A stretch of 64,000 nucleotides of DNA from Collinsella aerofaciens (GTDB lineage: Bacteria; Actinomycetota; Coriobacteriia; Coriobacteriales; Coriobacteriaceae). Within the stretch, counting starts at the first letter, position 1; each line of letters starts with the position of its first letter. This document shows, in pieces, positions 1 through 8,575 of this stretch. The stretch is taken from positions 161,437-225,436 of the forward strand of contig NZ_CABJDK010000003.1 in assembly GCF_902364355.1 (NCBI RefSeq), written 5' to 3'. Under the pieces are notes generated by a model. It saw only the letters and a program-made list of their open reading frames with translations. It did not search any database and had not been told where the DNA came from. The position numbers were made by a program, and so were the translations under genes.

Positions 1-654
1 ACGCTCGAGAACCTCTTCGAGACCATTGCAGACGCCGAGGTCAAGGAGCTCAACCTGATCATCAAGGCCGACGTCCAGGGTTCCATCGAGGCCCTTCAGG
101 ATTCGCTCGACAAGATGGATCAGTCCGAGGTTCGTATCAACACGATCCACTCCGCCGTTGGTGCCATCAACGAGACCGACGTCGTCCTGGCCGACGCCTC
201 CAACGCCATCATCATCGGCTTTGGTGTCCGTCCCGACGGTAAGGCCCGCTCCGCTGCCGAGCGCGAGGGCGTCGAGATCCGTTGCTACGACGTCATCTAC
301 AAGTGCCTCGAGGAACTCGACGCTGCCCGTATCGGCATGCTTAAGCCCACCGAGGTCGAGGTCTCCACGGGTACCGCGACCGTCCTGGACACCTTCAAGG
401 TGCCCAAAGTCGGTATCGCCGCCGGTGTCCGTGTCGAAGAGGGCGAGATCGCCGCGACCGATTCCGTGCGTCTGGTGCGCGACGGCATCGTGGTCTTCAA
501 CGGCAAGATCGCCTCGATGCGCCACTACAAGGACGAGGCCAAGAGCCTCAAGAGCGGTTCCGAGGGCGGCATTGGCCTGGAGAACTTCCAGGACATCAAG
601 CCCGGCGACCAGATCGAGGGTTACCGCATCGACCAGGTTGCCCGTACCGAGTAG
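1..654 (+). CDS. infB: Translation initiation factor IF-2, C-terminal part (5' truncated by window)
   Basis: The frame is open from the first base to the TAG at 652-654, giving 217 residues of a longer protein. The visible part matches the C-terminal half of IF-2: the domain III stretch (IIKADVQGSIEAL), a domain IV beta-barrel with an ATVLDTFKVPKVG segment, and a C-terminal tail that binds initiator fMet-tRNA in the known family. The GTPase domain lies outside the window. It is followed 11 nt later by rbfA, the classic infB-rbfA-truB order, so it is the upstream part of the same operon. The identification rests on recognised family sequence and synteny. Confidence 0.96.
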   Translation, partial: TLENLFETIADAEVKELNLIIKADVQGSIEALQDSLDKMDQSEVRINTIHSAVGAINETDVVLADASNAIIIGFGVRPDGKARSAAEREGVEIRCYDVIYKCLEELDAARIGMLKPTEVEVSTGTATVLDTFKVPKVGIAAGVRVEEGEIAATDSVRLVRDGIVVFNGKIASMRHYKDEAKSLKSGSEGGIGLENFQDIKPGDQIEGYRIDQVARTE

Positions 655-665
655 GGGGTGGCGCT

Positions 666-1076
666 ATGAAGCAAACGCAGGCAATCCGTCGTCTGGGCGA
701 GCAGCTTCGCGAGAAGCTCGGTTATATCCTGCTCTTTGAGGTTTCCGATCCGCGTCTTGACCTGGTTACTTTGACCGCGGTCGAGGTCGCGGTGGACCGT
801 TCGTTCGCGCGTGTGTTCGTGTCGTGCGATGCGAGCCGCTACGACGAGGTCATGGAGGCGCTCGCAAGCGCTAAGGGCCGTATTCGCAGCCTGTTGGCTC
901 GCTCGCTCGATTGGCGTGTTACGCCCGAGCTCGATTTTCGCATCGATCGCTCGACCGATGAGGCCGAGCGCATCACGCGTGCGCTGGAAAACGTTCCCGC
1001 CACGCTTGCGATCGAAAAGGACGAGGACGGCTATCCGATAGCGGATGCCGCCCAGGAGGCAGCTTTAGATGACTAA
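666..1076 (+). CDS. rbfA: Ribosome-binding factor A
   Basis: The protein has 136 residues, starting at an ATG preceded by a GGGGGTGG ribosome-binding site. RbfA is a small KH-fold protein that binds the 30S subunit during late 16S rRNA 5'-end maturation and cold adaptation. Visible family features are the N-terminal QAIRRLGEQLREKLG helix, the DPRLDLVTLTAVEV strand and the LDFRIDRSTDEAERI segment near the C-terminus. It lies between infB and nrnA and overlaps nrnA by 8 nt, so translation of the two is probably coupled. The acidic C-terminus (DEDGYPIADAAQEAALDD) is a short extension beyond the KH core. Confidence 0.95.
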   Translation: MKQTQAIRRLGEQLREKLGYILLFEVSDPRLDLVTLTAVEVAVDRSFARVFVSCDASRYDEVMEALASAKGRIRSLLARSLDWRVTPELDFRIDRSTDEAERITRALENVPATLAIEKDEDGYPIADAAQEAALDD

Positions 1077-2112
1077 TTCCGCCGACCTCGCCTCGTGCGA
1101 GTCTGCAGATATTCAGCGACGCATCCTCGAGCTCATCGAGGGTGCGTCCTCCATTGCGATTTCGGGACACACTTCTCCCGATGGCGACGCCCTGGGCTCC
1201 GTGTTGGGTCTGGGCCTCTCGCTTATGAAGTTTTTCCCTAACAAGGACATTGCCCTGCTGCTGGCAGACGATGATCCGGTTCCGCGCATCTACCGCTTTA
1301 TGGAAGGCTCCGATCGCCTGGTACCGGCATCTGCGTATACCGGCAATCCGGACCTGTTCATCTCGGTGGACGTGCCGGTCGTCGAGCGTCTCAATAATTC
1401 CGCCGAGGTGCTTCGTCGCTCCAAGCATGTGGTGTGCTTCGATCACCATCCGGCGCGCGAGGAGTTTGCCGAGCTCAGCCTGAGGCGCGTCGAAGCTGCA
1501 GCCTGCGCCATGATCATCGACCGCTTCTTGGACAATTGCGGCATTGTCGCACGTGATGGCGTTGCGACCTGCCTGCTGTGTGGTTTGGTTACCGATACCG
1601 GCCGTTTTCAGTACCAAAACGCCGATGCAGCCGCGTTCCATGCAGCCTCGCGTCTGGTTGCCCACGGTGCCGATCCGGCGCGTGTGGCACTCGAGGTCTA
1701 CCAGAGCATGCGCGTTGAGTTTTTGCACCTCAAGTCCATCGTTATGGGCCGCATTAAGACGGTGGCCCACGGGCGCGTCGCGTATAGCTACGCGTACCAG
1801 AGTGACCTTGAGGCGTGCGGTGTCACCTCGGATGAGTGCGACGGTCTGGTTGACGTGGTGCGCTCGGTGATGGGCGTCGAGGTCTGCCTGTTCCTGAAGG
1901 GCATTGAGGGCGATACCAAGGTGCGCGGCAACCTGCGCTCCAAGGGTGACCTCAACGTGTCCGAGATCGCTGCTGCCTTTGGCGGAGGCGGACATCCTGC
2001 TGCCGCCGGTTTCTCCAACAACGGAACGATTCTCGAGACGCTCACCGTGGCACTTCCCATGCTGGCCGAACTGGTAGGGGAGGATCCCGCTTCGGTGACC
2101 GTCGAGCTTTAA
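1069..2112 (+). CDS. nrnA: DHH/DHHA1 phosphoesterase (NrnA-type nanoRNase / pAp phosphatase)
   Basis: This 347-residue member of the DHH superfamily has SGHTSPDGDALGS near residue 33 (the first metal-binding Asp motif), FDHHP near residue 124 (the DHH motif), and a C-terminal DHHA1 domain with the glycine-rich GGGGHPAAAG motif near residue 306. NrnA enzymes degrade 2-5 nt oligoribonucleotides and dephosphorylate pAp to AMP, using manganese. Position between rbfA and truB is the standard arrangement in Firmicutes and Actinobacteria. Its start codon lies inside the end of rbfA (8-nt overlap). Substrate preference cannot be read from the sequence. Confidence 0.93.
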   Translation: MTNSADLASCESADIQRRILELIEGASSIAISGHTSPDGDALGSVLGLGLSLMKFFPNKDIALLLADDDPVPRIYRFMEGSDRLVPASAYTGNPDLFISVDVPVVERLNNSAEVLRRSKHVVCFDHHPAREEFAELSLRRVEAAACAMIIDRFLDNCGIVARDGVATCLLCGLVTDTGRFQYQNADAAAFHAASRLVAHGADPARVALEVYQSMRVEFLHLKSIVMGRIKTVAHGRVAYSYAYQSDLEACGVTSDECDGLVDVVRSVMGVEVCLFLKGIEGDTKVRGNLRSKGDLNVSEIAAAFGGGGHPAAAGFSNNGTILETLTVALPMLAELVGEDPASVTVEL

Positions 2113-2127
2113 CTTTTTGGATGGTAC

Positions 2128-3060
2128 ATGGCTCGTCGTACGCCTTCTCAACTGAATATGCTGCTCGCCGTCGATAAGCCGGTGGGCTGCACGTCCCACG
2201 ATGTGGTTTCGCAATGCCGGCGCGCCCTCCATGAGCGACGCGTCGGCCATGCCGGCACGCTCGACCCCATGGCATCGGGTGTCATGGTGGTGGGTGTGGG
2301 CCAGGCCACCCGTCTGCTGGGCATGCTCACGCTCGATACCAAAAGCTATGTCGCCGACATCTCGTTTGGCGCCGAGACCAATACCGATGATGCGGAGGGC
2401 GAGGCGGTACGCACGGTGGCTGTTGCCAACGAGCTCCGCGATCCTGCCTATGCCCGTGAGCGCTTGGCCGCTATGCTGGGTCCGCAGATGCAGGTGCCGC
2501 CGGCGTTTTCGGCTATCTCGGTCAATGGCGTTCGCGCCTACAAGTCTGCTCGCGAGGGCAATGCGGTGGACCTACCTCCGCGCCCCGTCGAGGTCTATGC
2601 CGCCGACCTGATCGCCGTGGGAGGCGAAGGTGATACGTGTGTGTGGACCGTGGCGTTCTCAGTGAGCAAGGGTACCTATATCCGTGCGCTCGCTCGCGAT
2701 TTGGGCCGCGCCTGCGAGAGCGCCGCGCACATTTCCGCGCTGCGCCGCACGGCCTCCGGTGTTGTTTCCATTGGCGCTTGTCATGCGGTCGAGGAGCTTT
2801 CTCCCGAGTCCGCGGCTGGCTTTGCCCTGGATCCCATTGCGGCCTTGGGCGCCACGCGTGTTGACTTGCCGGGCAATCTTGCCGACGACCTGCTCTACGG
2901 CCGACGCATTCCCGTTGAGCGTGCGCTTGCCGATTTCGATTCCGCGAAGGCGCCTTTTGCGTTGGTGCTCGATGGGGGACTCAAGGCGCTTGCCCGCATT
3001 GAGAGTGGCCGCTTTGTCATGGAGCACGTGTTTCCGCAGGCAATCGGCGGTGTTCGATGA
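2128..3060 (+). CDS. truB: tRNA pseudouridine(55) synthase
   Basis: The 310-residue product makes pseudouridine at U55 in the T-loop of most tRNAs. The N-terminal MLLAVDKPVGCTSHDVV and the catalytic motif GHAGTLDPMASGVM (nucleophile Asp of GTLDP, about residue 46) are intact, as is the KGTYIRALARDLG motif near residue 182. Length matches the family. The ATG at 2128 lies 15 nt after the nrnA stop with only a weak GGATGG-like site, consistent with translation in an operon. The 3' end overlaps ribF in an ATGA junction. Confidence 0.96.
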   Translation: MARRTPSQLNMLLAVDKPVGCTSHDVVSQCRRALHERRVGHAGTLDPMASGVMVVGVGQATRLLGMLTLDTKSYVADISFGAETNTDDAEGEAVRTVAVANELRDPAYARERLAAMLGPQMQVPPAFSAISVNGVRAYKSAREGNAVDLPPRPVEVYAADLIAVGGEGDTCVWTVAFSVSKGTYIRALARDLGRACESAAHISALRRTASGVVSIGACHAVEELSPESAAGFALDPIAALGATRVDLPGNLADDLLYGRRIPVERALADFDSAKAPFALVLDGGLKALARIESGRFVMEHVFPQAIGGVR

Positions 3061-4064
3061 TGTTGTCCGCTCGTGAGCTCGCGCGTATCTTTTTCGAGGG
3101 CGAGTCGGACGAGGCCCGCATCGTCACTGCCGATGCGTTTGATGAGTGCGAGCACTTGGGTGCTGCATCGATTGCCATCGGCGTGTTCGATGGCGTTCAC
3201 CGTGGACACCGGGAACTCATCGAAGCGCTTGTCCGTGATGCCCGTGCCCATGACTGCAAGGCTGTCGTGGTCACTTTCGATCCCGATCCGGACGTTGTGG
3301 TGAGTCCTTCGCCCGCTCAAAAATTGATGACGACGGCCGACCGTCTACATGCCCTGGCTCAAACCGGGGTCGATGCGGTGGTGGCCGTTCCCTTTACGCC
3401 TGAGGTTGCGGCGCTTGACCATGTTGATTTTCTCTCGCTGGTGTCGCGTCTGGTCGACATTCGATCGATTCGCGTTGGCAGCGACTTTAGGCTGGGTCGT
3501 GGCGGTGCTTCTGGTGTTGCCGAGATGCGCGCCTGGGGTGTCGAGCGCGGCGTTGACGTATACGGGCACGACTTGCTTTGCGAGGGCGGTGAGGCCATTT
3601 GCGCCACCCGCATTCGTCATGAGCTGGGACAGGGCCATGTGGAGCTTGCTGCTGAGTTGCTCGGCCGCCCGTATATGGTGCGCGGCGGTGTTATTCGCGG
3701 CCGTCACGAGGGTTCTGGCATGGGCTTTCCCACGGCAAACCTACATGTTCCCGACGGCATTCAGGTGCCTGCCGATGGCGTGTATGAGGGCCTGGTGCTG
3801 GTCAACGACATCGTGTGGCCCGCTGCCGTTAACGTCGGACTGCCGCCGACGTATGCTGACGATGCGGCATCTGCGCATCTCGAGGCCAATTTAATTGGTT
3901 ATACGGGCGACCTGTATGGCGCTTCCGTTTCGCTGGCGTTTACGCGCTGGCTGCGTCCGTCGCGCGTGTTCGATTCGCTGGATGAGTTGATCGCGACCGT
4001 CGAGGGTAATATCGAAGATATTCGTCACAACTTGGGCGAGCAGGGGGTGAGCGTCCGTGATTAG
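3057..4064 (+). CDS. ribF: Bifunctional riboflavin kinase / FAD synthetase
   Basis: The 335-residue enzyme converts riboflavin to FMN and FMN to FAD. The N-terminal nucleotidyltransferase domain shows AIGVFDGVHRGHREL (a variant of the HxGH-type site) and VVTFDPDPD; the C-terminal flavokinase domain shows GRPYMVRGGVIRGR and GMGFPTANL. The gene starts inside the truB stop codon (ATGA overlap) and itself overlaps dnaG by 8 nt. truB-ribF adjacency is common in bacteria. The first ATG (3057) was chosen because it gives the coupling overlap; a second ATG follows directly at 3060. Confidence 0.95.
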   Translation: MMLSARELARIFFEGESDEARIVTADAFDECEHLGAASIAIGVFDGVHRGHRELIEALVRDARAHDCKAVVVTFDPDPDVVVSPSPAQKLMTTADRLHALAQTGVDAVVAVPFTPEVAALDHVDFLSLVSRLVDIRSIRVGSDFRLGRGGASGVAEMRAWGVERGVDVYGHDLLCEGGEAICATRIRHELGQGHVELAAELLGRPYMVRGGVIRGRHEGSGMGFPTANLHVPDGIQVPADGVYEGLVLVNDIVWPAAVNVGLPPTYADDAASAHLEANLIGYTGDLYGASVSLAFTRWLRPSRVFDSLDELIATVEGNIEDIRHNLGEQGVSVRD

Positions 4065-6165
4065 CGATGAGGAAAAAGACCAGGTCCGCGCTGCGTCCGA
4101 CCTAGTTGCCATCGTGCAGGAAACGGTTGAGCTCAAGCCCCGCGGCCATGAGTTTTGGGGCTGCTGCCCCTTTCATGGCGAAAAGACGCCGTCCTTCCAC
4201 ATAATCCCTGCCACGCAGGTGTGGCATTGCTTTGGCTGCGGCGAAGGCGGCGATGTCTTCACCTATATCATGAAGCGCGAGAACCTGAGCTTTCCCGAGT
4301 CAATCCGATATTTGGCCGATCGCGCGGGTATTGAGCTGCATGACACCGGAGATCGCCGCGAGCGCGGTACCAAGCGTGCCCGAATCTACGATCTGTGCGC
4401 CGAGGCCGCCCAGTTCTACCACACCATGCTTATGCGCGGTAAGGACGGCCGTCCGCGCGAGTACTTTGCCAGCCGCGGCATGGGTGGCGACGTCTGCCGC
4501 CGCTACTGCCTGGGCTTTGCGCCTGGCCGCAACGCGCTGGTGTCGCACCTGTCCCAGGCGGGTTTTACCCCGCAGGAGATGATCGATGCCAACGTTGCCG
4601 TGAGCCGCGGGCGCGGGCAGCTTGCCGACCGCTTCTACGACCGCGTGATGTTCCCCATCTTTGACGAGCAGGGTCACAACATTGCCTTTGGTGGTCGCAT
4701 CATGGGTGACGGCCAACCCAAGTACCTCAATACCGCCGAAACGAGCGTGTTCCATAAAAAGCGAAACCTCTACGGCTTTAATTGGGCCAAGGAGTTTATC
4801 GTCGCGCAGGATACCGCCATCGTGGTGGAGGGCTATACCGACTGCATCGCCTGTTGGGAAGCGGGGATTAAAAACGTTGTCGCCACGCTGGGCACCGCGC
4901 TCACGGAGCATCACGTCAAGACGCTCACCCGCTTTGCCAAGCGCATCGTGTATATGTTTGACGGCGATGCTGCCGGTCAAAAGGCCGCTCGCCGTGCGAT
5001 TCAGTTTATCGAGCAGGATTCTATGGACCTGCGCTGCGTGGTACTGCCCGACGGTAACGATCCCATGGAGTTCATCACGGCGCACGGCGGAGGGGAGCTG
5101 CAGAAACGCATTGACGCCGCGGAGCCGCTCATGGACTTCGTGTACCGTTCGCTTCAGGAGTCGAGCGACATCTCCACGCCGGGCGGTCGCGCCAAGGCGC
5201 TGGAGGATGCGCTGACGCTTATCTATCCGCTGCGCGACAGCTATATGATCGACACGTACTTTATTCAAATTGCCGACCTGTTGGGTTTGGATCTGGAGAC
5301 AGTTCGTGCGAGCTCGGGCCGTGTGTTTCGCGATGTCGCCAAGCGCGAGGATGCCGAGCGCCGCCGCGAACAGAACTATGAGCGCCAGCGGGCGCAGGCT
5401 GAGCGGTCCGGTAGCGCGGGCGGTCGGGCGTCGGGTTCTCGCGATGCCGGTCGCGGTGCTTGGGCGTCGGGCGCGACGCCGGCAGTAGCGGCGCCGGTCG
5501 AGGAAGAGCCGTACGACTATGTCCCGCTCGATGCCTACGGTGCCGCGCCCGTGGAGGTCGTCGACGACCTGCCGCCGATCGACGTGCCTGATGGTATGGG
5601 TGCTGCACCTGTGACTGATGGTTCGGGCGCTCCGGCTGCGGCGGCGCCGATGGTTCTTACTGATCTTGAGCGTAAGTCCTTGGCAGGGGAGCGTGAGCTG
5701 CTGACCATGCTCACGAGCTACCCCGACCTGTTCCGCACGTATGCCGACCGCATCTGCTCTATCGAGTGGGTTGACCCACGTCACGAGTCCATCGCATGGG
5801 CCGTTCTGGCAACTCCGCCGGGAACCGATCCTGCAGCCTGCATGGATGCGGCGCGCTCGGTGTGTCCCGAGGCGGCAACGCTTGTGAGTGCCGGGCGCAT
5901 CTCGGCGACGAGCAAGCACCCCACCGAGACGAACATCGTGTTTATGCTCGATACGCTCGAGCTCTACACCATCAAGCGCCGCATGCGTGCCGCACAGGCC
6001 AAGCTGCGCCAGGACCGTTCGCTCGACGATGAGGCCCGTCGCGCGCTGACCGTGCAGGCCGCGCAGGATTCGCAGCGTCAACGCGAACTGCAAAAGTCGA
6101 TCGGCGGCGTGGCGGACCCGTTCCGTTTGATCGGTCTGGAGGCCGCAGGCACCGAACAGGCCTAG
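4057..6165 (+). CDS. dnaG: DNA primase
   Basis: The 702-residue primase synthesises RNA primers for replication. The N-terminal CHC2 zinc finger uses C37, H40, C58 and C61 (CPFH ... CFGC). The catalytic core follows, and the TOPRIM domain lies around residues 260-330 with VVEGYTDCIACWEAG and YMFDGDAAGQKAA, supplying the acidic metal-binding residues. A Gly/Ala/Pro- and Arg-rich linker (about 430-540) leads to a C-terminal helical DnaB-binding region. The GTG at 4057 was chosen because it follows CAGGGGGTGA at good spacing and overlaps ribF by 8 nt. It lies directly upstream of rpoD, the well known dnaG-rpoD pair. Confidence 0.97.
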   Translation: MISDEEKDQVRAASDLVAIVQETVELKPRGHEFWGCCPFHGEKTPSFHIIPATQVWHCFGCGEGGDVFTYIMKRENLSFPESIRYLADRAGIELHDTGDRRERGTKRARIYDLCAEAAQFYHTMLMRGKDGRPREYFASRGMGGDVCRRYCLGFAPGRNALVSHLSQAGFTPQEMIDANVAVSRGRGQLADRFYDRVMFPIFDEQGHNIAFGGRIMGDGQPKYLNTAETSVFHKKRNLYGFNWAKEFIVAQDTAIVVEGYTDCIACWEAGIKNVVATLGTALTEHHVKTLTRFAKRIVYMFDGDAAGQKAARRAIQFIEQDSMDLRCVVLPDGNDPMEFITAHGGGELQKRIDAAEPLMDFVYRSLQESSDISTPGGRAKALEDALTLIYPLRDSYMIDTYFIQIADLLGLDLETVRASSGRVFRDVAKREDAERRREQNYERQRAQAERSGSAGGRASGSRDAGRGAWASGATPAVAAPVEEEPYDYVPLDAYGAAPVEVVDDLPPIDVPDGMGAAPVTDGSGAPAAAAPMVLTDLERKSLAGERELLTMLTSYPDLFRTYADRICSIEWVDPRHESIAWAVLATPPGTDPAACMDAARSVCPEAATLVSAGRISATSKHPTETNIVFMLDTLELYTIKRRMRAAQAKLRQDRSLDDEARRALTVQAAQDSQRQRELQKSIGGVADPFRLIGLEAAGTEQA

Positions 6166-6275
6166 ATGTTGTGGTCAACCAGCGTATTCTTGCCTATATC
6201 CAGTCCTCTTTTTGGGTATAGACGTCAATGTGTGTGCTAAAGTATTGAGTCCTGTGGACTATGAAGGGAGAATCT

Positions 6276-7625
6276 GTGCCAAAAAAGACTGAGAGCACGG
6301 GTACTGGGCTGGAATCCTACGTTGCAAAGCTCATGGGCAACGGCTCAAACAGGACTTCGGTAACCGAGGACGAGATTCAGGTCGCCCTGAAGGATATCGA
6401 TGTTTCTGACGAGCAGCTCACCGCGGTGTATTCCGCGCTGCGCAACAGCGGCATCCAGATTATCTCCGCGAGCGGTAACGACGACGCCCCCATGGACGTC
6501 GACGATGACGATAACGATACCGATACTGACGATTTCGATGATGACGACGAGCACGATTCCGGCTCGCTTGACGATCACGAGCTCAAGATGGCCCGTCAGG
6601 CCGATGCCGAGATGGGTTCTTCCAAGAGCAAGAAGAAGCGCACCGTGCGCACGTCCCGTTCACGCTCCCGCGTGCGTGGCATCGATGCCTCCACGGTGAT
6701 GCTGACCGGCGACCCGGTTCGTATGTACCTCAAGGAGATCGGCAAGGTCGACCTGCTGACCGCCTCCGAAGAGGTCGATCTGGCCATGAAGATCGAGGCC
6801 GGTCTCGAGGCCACCGAGAAGCTCGAGGCTGCCGATGCCGGCGAGCTCGAGCTCACGCGTGCCGAGATGCGTCGTCTTACGCGCATTGAGAACGTGGGCC
6901 TCGAAGCCAAGCAGGCACTCATCAGCGCAAACCTGCGTCTGGTTGTCTCCATCGCCAAGCGCTATGTCGGCCGCGGCATGCTGTTCCTGGACCTGATCCA
7001 AGAGGGCAACCTCGGTCTGATTCGCGCCGTCGAGAAGTTCGACTACCAGAAGGGCTTCAAGTTCTCCACGTACGCCACGTGGTGGATCCGTCAGGCCATT
7101 ACGCGCGCTATCGCCGACCAGGCCCGTACCATCCGTATTCCCGTGCATATGGTCGAGACTATCAACAAGCTCGTCCGCGTGCAGCGCCAGCTCCTTCAGG
7201 ACCTGGGTCGCGACCCGACCCCCGAGGAGATCGGTGCCGAGATGGACATGAGCGCCGACCGCGTCCGCGAGATCCAGAAGATCTCGCAGGAGCCCGTGTC
7301 GCTCGAGACCCCCATCGGCGAGGAAGAGGATTCCCAGCTGGGCGACTTCATCGAGGACTCCCAGGCAATCGTTCCGCCCGATGCCGCCAGCTTCTCCATG
7401 CTGCAGGAGCAGCTCACTCAGGTGCTCGACTCGCTTGCCGATCGTGAGCGCAAGGTTATCGAGCTGCGCTTTGGCCTTGTCGACGGACATCCCCGTACGC
7501 TCGAGGAAGTCGGCCGCGAGTTTGGCGTCACGCGCGAGCGTATCCGCCAGATCGAGTCCAAGACCTTGGCCAAGCTCCGCCACCCCAGCCGTTCGAGCAA
7601 GCTGAAGGACTATATCGAAAGCTAG
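6276..7625 (+). CDS. rpoD: Principal RNA polymerase sigma factor (sigma-70/RpoD)
   Basis: The protein has 449 residues when started at GTG 6276; the upstream in-frame ATG at 6261 overlaps the AAGGGAG ribosome-binding site, which is correctly spaced for 6276. A region 1.1-like domain is followed by a very acidic Asp-rich insert (about residues 70-95), region 1.2 ([16 protein letters not shown]), region 2 with [15 protein letters not shown] and the -10-binding [15 protein letters not shown], region 3, and region 4 with the helix-turn-helix [20 protein letters not shown]. This is the housekeeping promoter-recognition factor. A strong terminator follows at 7634. Confidence 0.97.
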   Translation: MPKKTESTGTGLESYVAKLMGNGSNRTSVTEDEIQVALKDIDVSDEQLTAVYSALRNSGIQIISASGNDDAPMDVDDDDNDTDTDDFDDDDEHDSGSLDDHELKMARQADAEMGSSKSKKKRTVRTSRSRSRVRGIDASTVMLTGDPVRMYLKEIGKVDLLTASEEVDLAMKIEAGLEATEKLEAADAGELELTRAEMRRLTRIENVGLEAKQALISANLRLVVSIAKRYVGRGMLFLDLIQEGNLGLIRAVEKFDYQKGFKFSTYATWWIRQAITRAIADQARTIRIPVHMVETINKLVRVQRQLLQDLGRDPTPEEIGAEMDMSADRVREIQKISQEPVSLETPIGEEEDSQLGDFIEDSQAIVPPDAASFSMLQEQLTQVLDSLADRERKVIELRFGLVDGHPRTLEEVGREFGVTRERIRQIESKTLAKLRHPSRSSKLKDYIES

Positions 7626-7633
7626 TCAAGCAA

Positions 7634-7669
7634 GAAGCGCCCTCAAGCACATCCGCCTGGGGGCGCTTT
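7634..7669 (+). terminator. Rho-independent terminator of rpoD
   Basis: An AAGCGCCC / GGGGCGCTTT stem lies 10 nt after the rpoD stop codon, with a short T run. It separates rpoD from the palindrome and tRNA region downstream. Confidence 0.8.
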
Positions 7670-7673
7670 CATG

Positions 7674-7729
7674 TAGTCATTGGGGACGTTCTTGAATGAC
7701 TAGTCATTCAAGAACGTCCCCAATGACTA
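7674..7729. repeat. Perfect 56-bp loopless palindrome with GGGGAC core
   Basis: Positions 7674-7701 are the exact reverse complement of 7702-7729, centred on CTAG at 7700-7703. Each arm contains ATTGGGGACGTTCTTGAATG. There is no loop and no T tract, so it is not a conventional terminator, and it lies after one already present at 7634. It is grouped here with other long intergenic hairpins in this window that carry GGGAC-type cores (28011, 32652, 63785). Function unknown; a non-autonomous REP/REPIN-like mobile hairpin is the leading idea. Confidence 0.9.
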
Positions 7730-7755
7730 GGTCGGAAAAATTCTCAAAAAAGTTC

Positions 7756-7783
7756 TTGCCCTAAGCTGATTCGTCCGTATAAT
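7756..7783 (+). promoter_or_regulatory. Sigma-70 promoter of the tRNA-Asn genes
   Basis: TTGCCC (7756-7761), a 16-nt spacer and a consensus TATAAT (7778-7783) lie about 30 nt upstream of the first tRNA-Asn. Spacing and hexamers fit a vegetative promoter. Confidence 0.7.
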
Positions 7784-7813
7784 AAACTTCGTTGCTTGAG
7801 AGCACGCACCTAT

Positions 7814-7888
7814 TCCTCGGTAGCTCAATGGTAGAGCACGCGGCTGTTAACCGCGCTGTTGTAGGTTCGAGTCCTACCCGGGGAGCCA
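7814..7888 (+). tRNA. tRNA-Asn (anticodon GTT), copy 1
   Basis: The 75-nt gene includes an encoded CCA. The acceptor stem TCCTCGG / CCGGGGA pairs with one wobble; the D arm AGCTCAATGGTAGAGC, anticodon loop CTGTTAA (GTT) and T arm GTAGG-TTCGAGT-CCTAC are all present, with G as discriminator base. The gene is identical to the copy at 7923 and ends in its own terminator. Confidence 0.97.
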
Positions 7889-7897
7889 GAATTTCTC

Positions 7898-7919
7898 AGC
7901 CCATTTCGCTGGGCTTTTT
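7898..7919 (+). terminator. Terminator between the two tRNA-Asn genes
   Basis: AGCCCA / TGGGCT stem with a TTTCGC loop followed by TTTT, placed 9 nt after the first tRNA. The second tRNA either depends on read-through or on an unrecognised start site. Confidence 0.7.
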
Positions 7920-7922
7920 AAT

Positions 7923-7997
7923 TCCTCGGTAGCTCAATGGTAGAGCACGCGGCTGTTAACCGCGCTGTTGTAGGTTCGAGTCCTACCCGGGGAGCCA
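7923..7997 (+). tRNA. tRNA-Asn (anticodon GTT), copy 2
   Basis: This is an exact duplicate of the gene at 7814-7888, including the encoded CCA and the ATTCC leader just before it. Cloverleaf and GTT anticodon are intact. The perfect identity, including a few flanking bases, suggests recent tandem duplication or gene conversion. Confidence 0.97.
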
Positions 7998-8003
7998 GGT
8001 TGT

Positions 8004-8034
8004 AAAACCCGTCGCTTAAGCGGCGGGTTTTTTC
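8004..8034 (+). terminator. Terminator after the second tRNA-Asn
   Basis: AAAACCCGtCGCTT / AAGCGgCGGGTTTT stem followed by a run of six T residues. Between here and the asp23 gene (8192) I see no further gene, only a plausible promoter region near 8125-8140 (TAAAATATT). Confidence 0.88.
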
Positions 8035-8191
8035 ATGCCGCGACCACTTGACTCGAACGTTGCCATATCAACATTTCGTGTCGAGGATGTAATCCCGCGA
8101 CCCACCACCTCAACATGGCGCGGTCGTTGTAAAATATTGCAATGATTGCTCCCACGACATGGTGCCGCGAGCACCAGATAAGGAGATTCTT

Positions 8192-8548
8192 GTGTCTGAG
8201 ACCATTAACGGCAGCCTGAGCGTCTCGAACGACGTTATTGCCGATATTGCCGGTTATGCCGCGATGACGTGCTATGGCGTCGTCGGTATGGCTGAGCAGC
8301 TCCAGGGCGCCGAGAGCGTGCGCCTGCTTGCCGGCCAGCGCCTCCGCAAGGGCGTGCTTGTCTCCGCCGACGAGAACGGCCTTACGGTCGATCTTCACGT
8401 CGTGCTCGAGAACGGCGTCAACATGAAGTCCGTCTGCCACAATCTTTCGAGCTCCGTTGCCTTCACCCTGCAGGAGATCGCCCAGATCGATCCCGCCAGC
8501 CTTAAGATCGGCATCCATATCGACGCGCTCAAGAGCCGTCTGAACTAG
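8192..8548 (+). CDS. Asp23/Gls24 family envelope protein (YloU-like)
   Basis: The protein has 118 residues from GTG 8192, chosen because TAAGGAGATT stands at correct spacing; the frame continues upstream to 8159 without a ribosome-binding site. The Asp23/Gls24 core is visible in GSLSVSNDVIADIAGYAAM, GVVGMA and IGIHIDAL. Family members bind to or near the membrane through partners and contribute to cell envelope stress tolerance. The gene immediately precedes fakA, as yloU precedes yloV in Bacillus. A second paralogue is present at 55840 in front of nusB. No signal peptide or transmembrane helix is seen. Confidence 0.9.
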   Translation: MSETINGSLSVSNDVIADIAGYAAMTCYGVVGMAEQLQGAESVRLLAGQRLRKGVLVSADENGLTVDLHVVLENGVNMKSVCHNLSSSVAFTLQEIAQIDPASLKIGIHIDALKSRLN

Positions 8549-8575
8549 CATCCGAAAACGGAGATTCAAATACCC

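Noticed and set aside
6166..6260. A clear rpoD promoter in the dnaG-rpoD gap
   Set aside because: TATAGA and TAAAGT are -10-like, but neither has a convincing -35 at 16-18 nt, so no promoter was annotated.
6261..6275. ATG at 6261 as the start of rpoD
   Set aside because: This ATG overlaps the AAGGGAG sequence, which is correctly placed as ribosome-binding site for the GTG at 6276.
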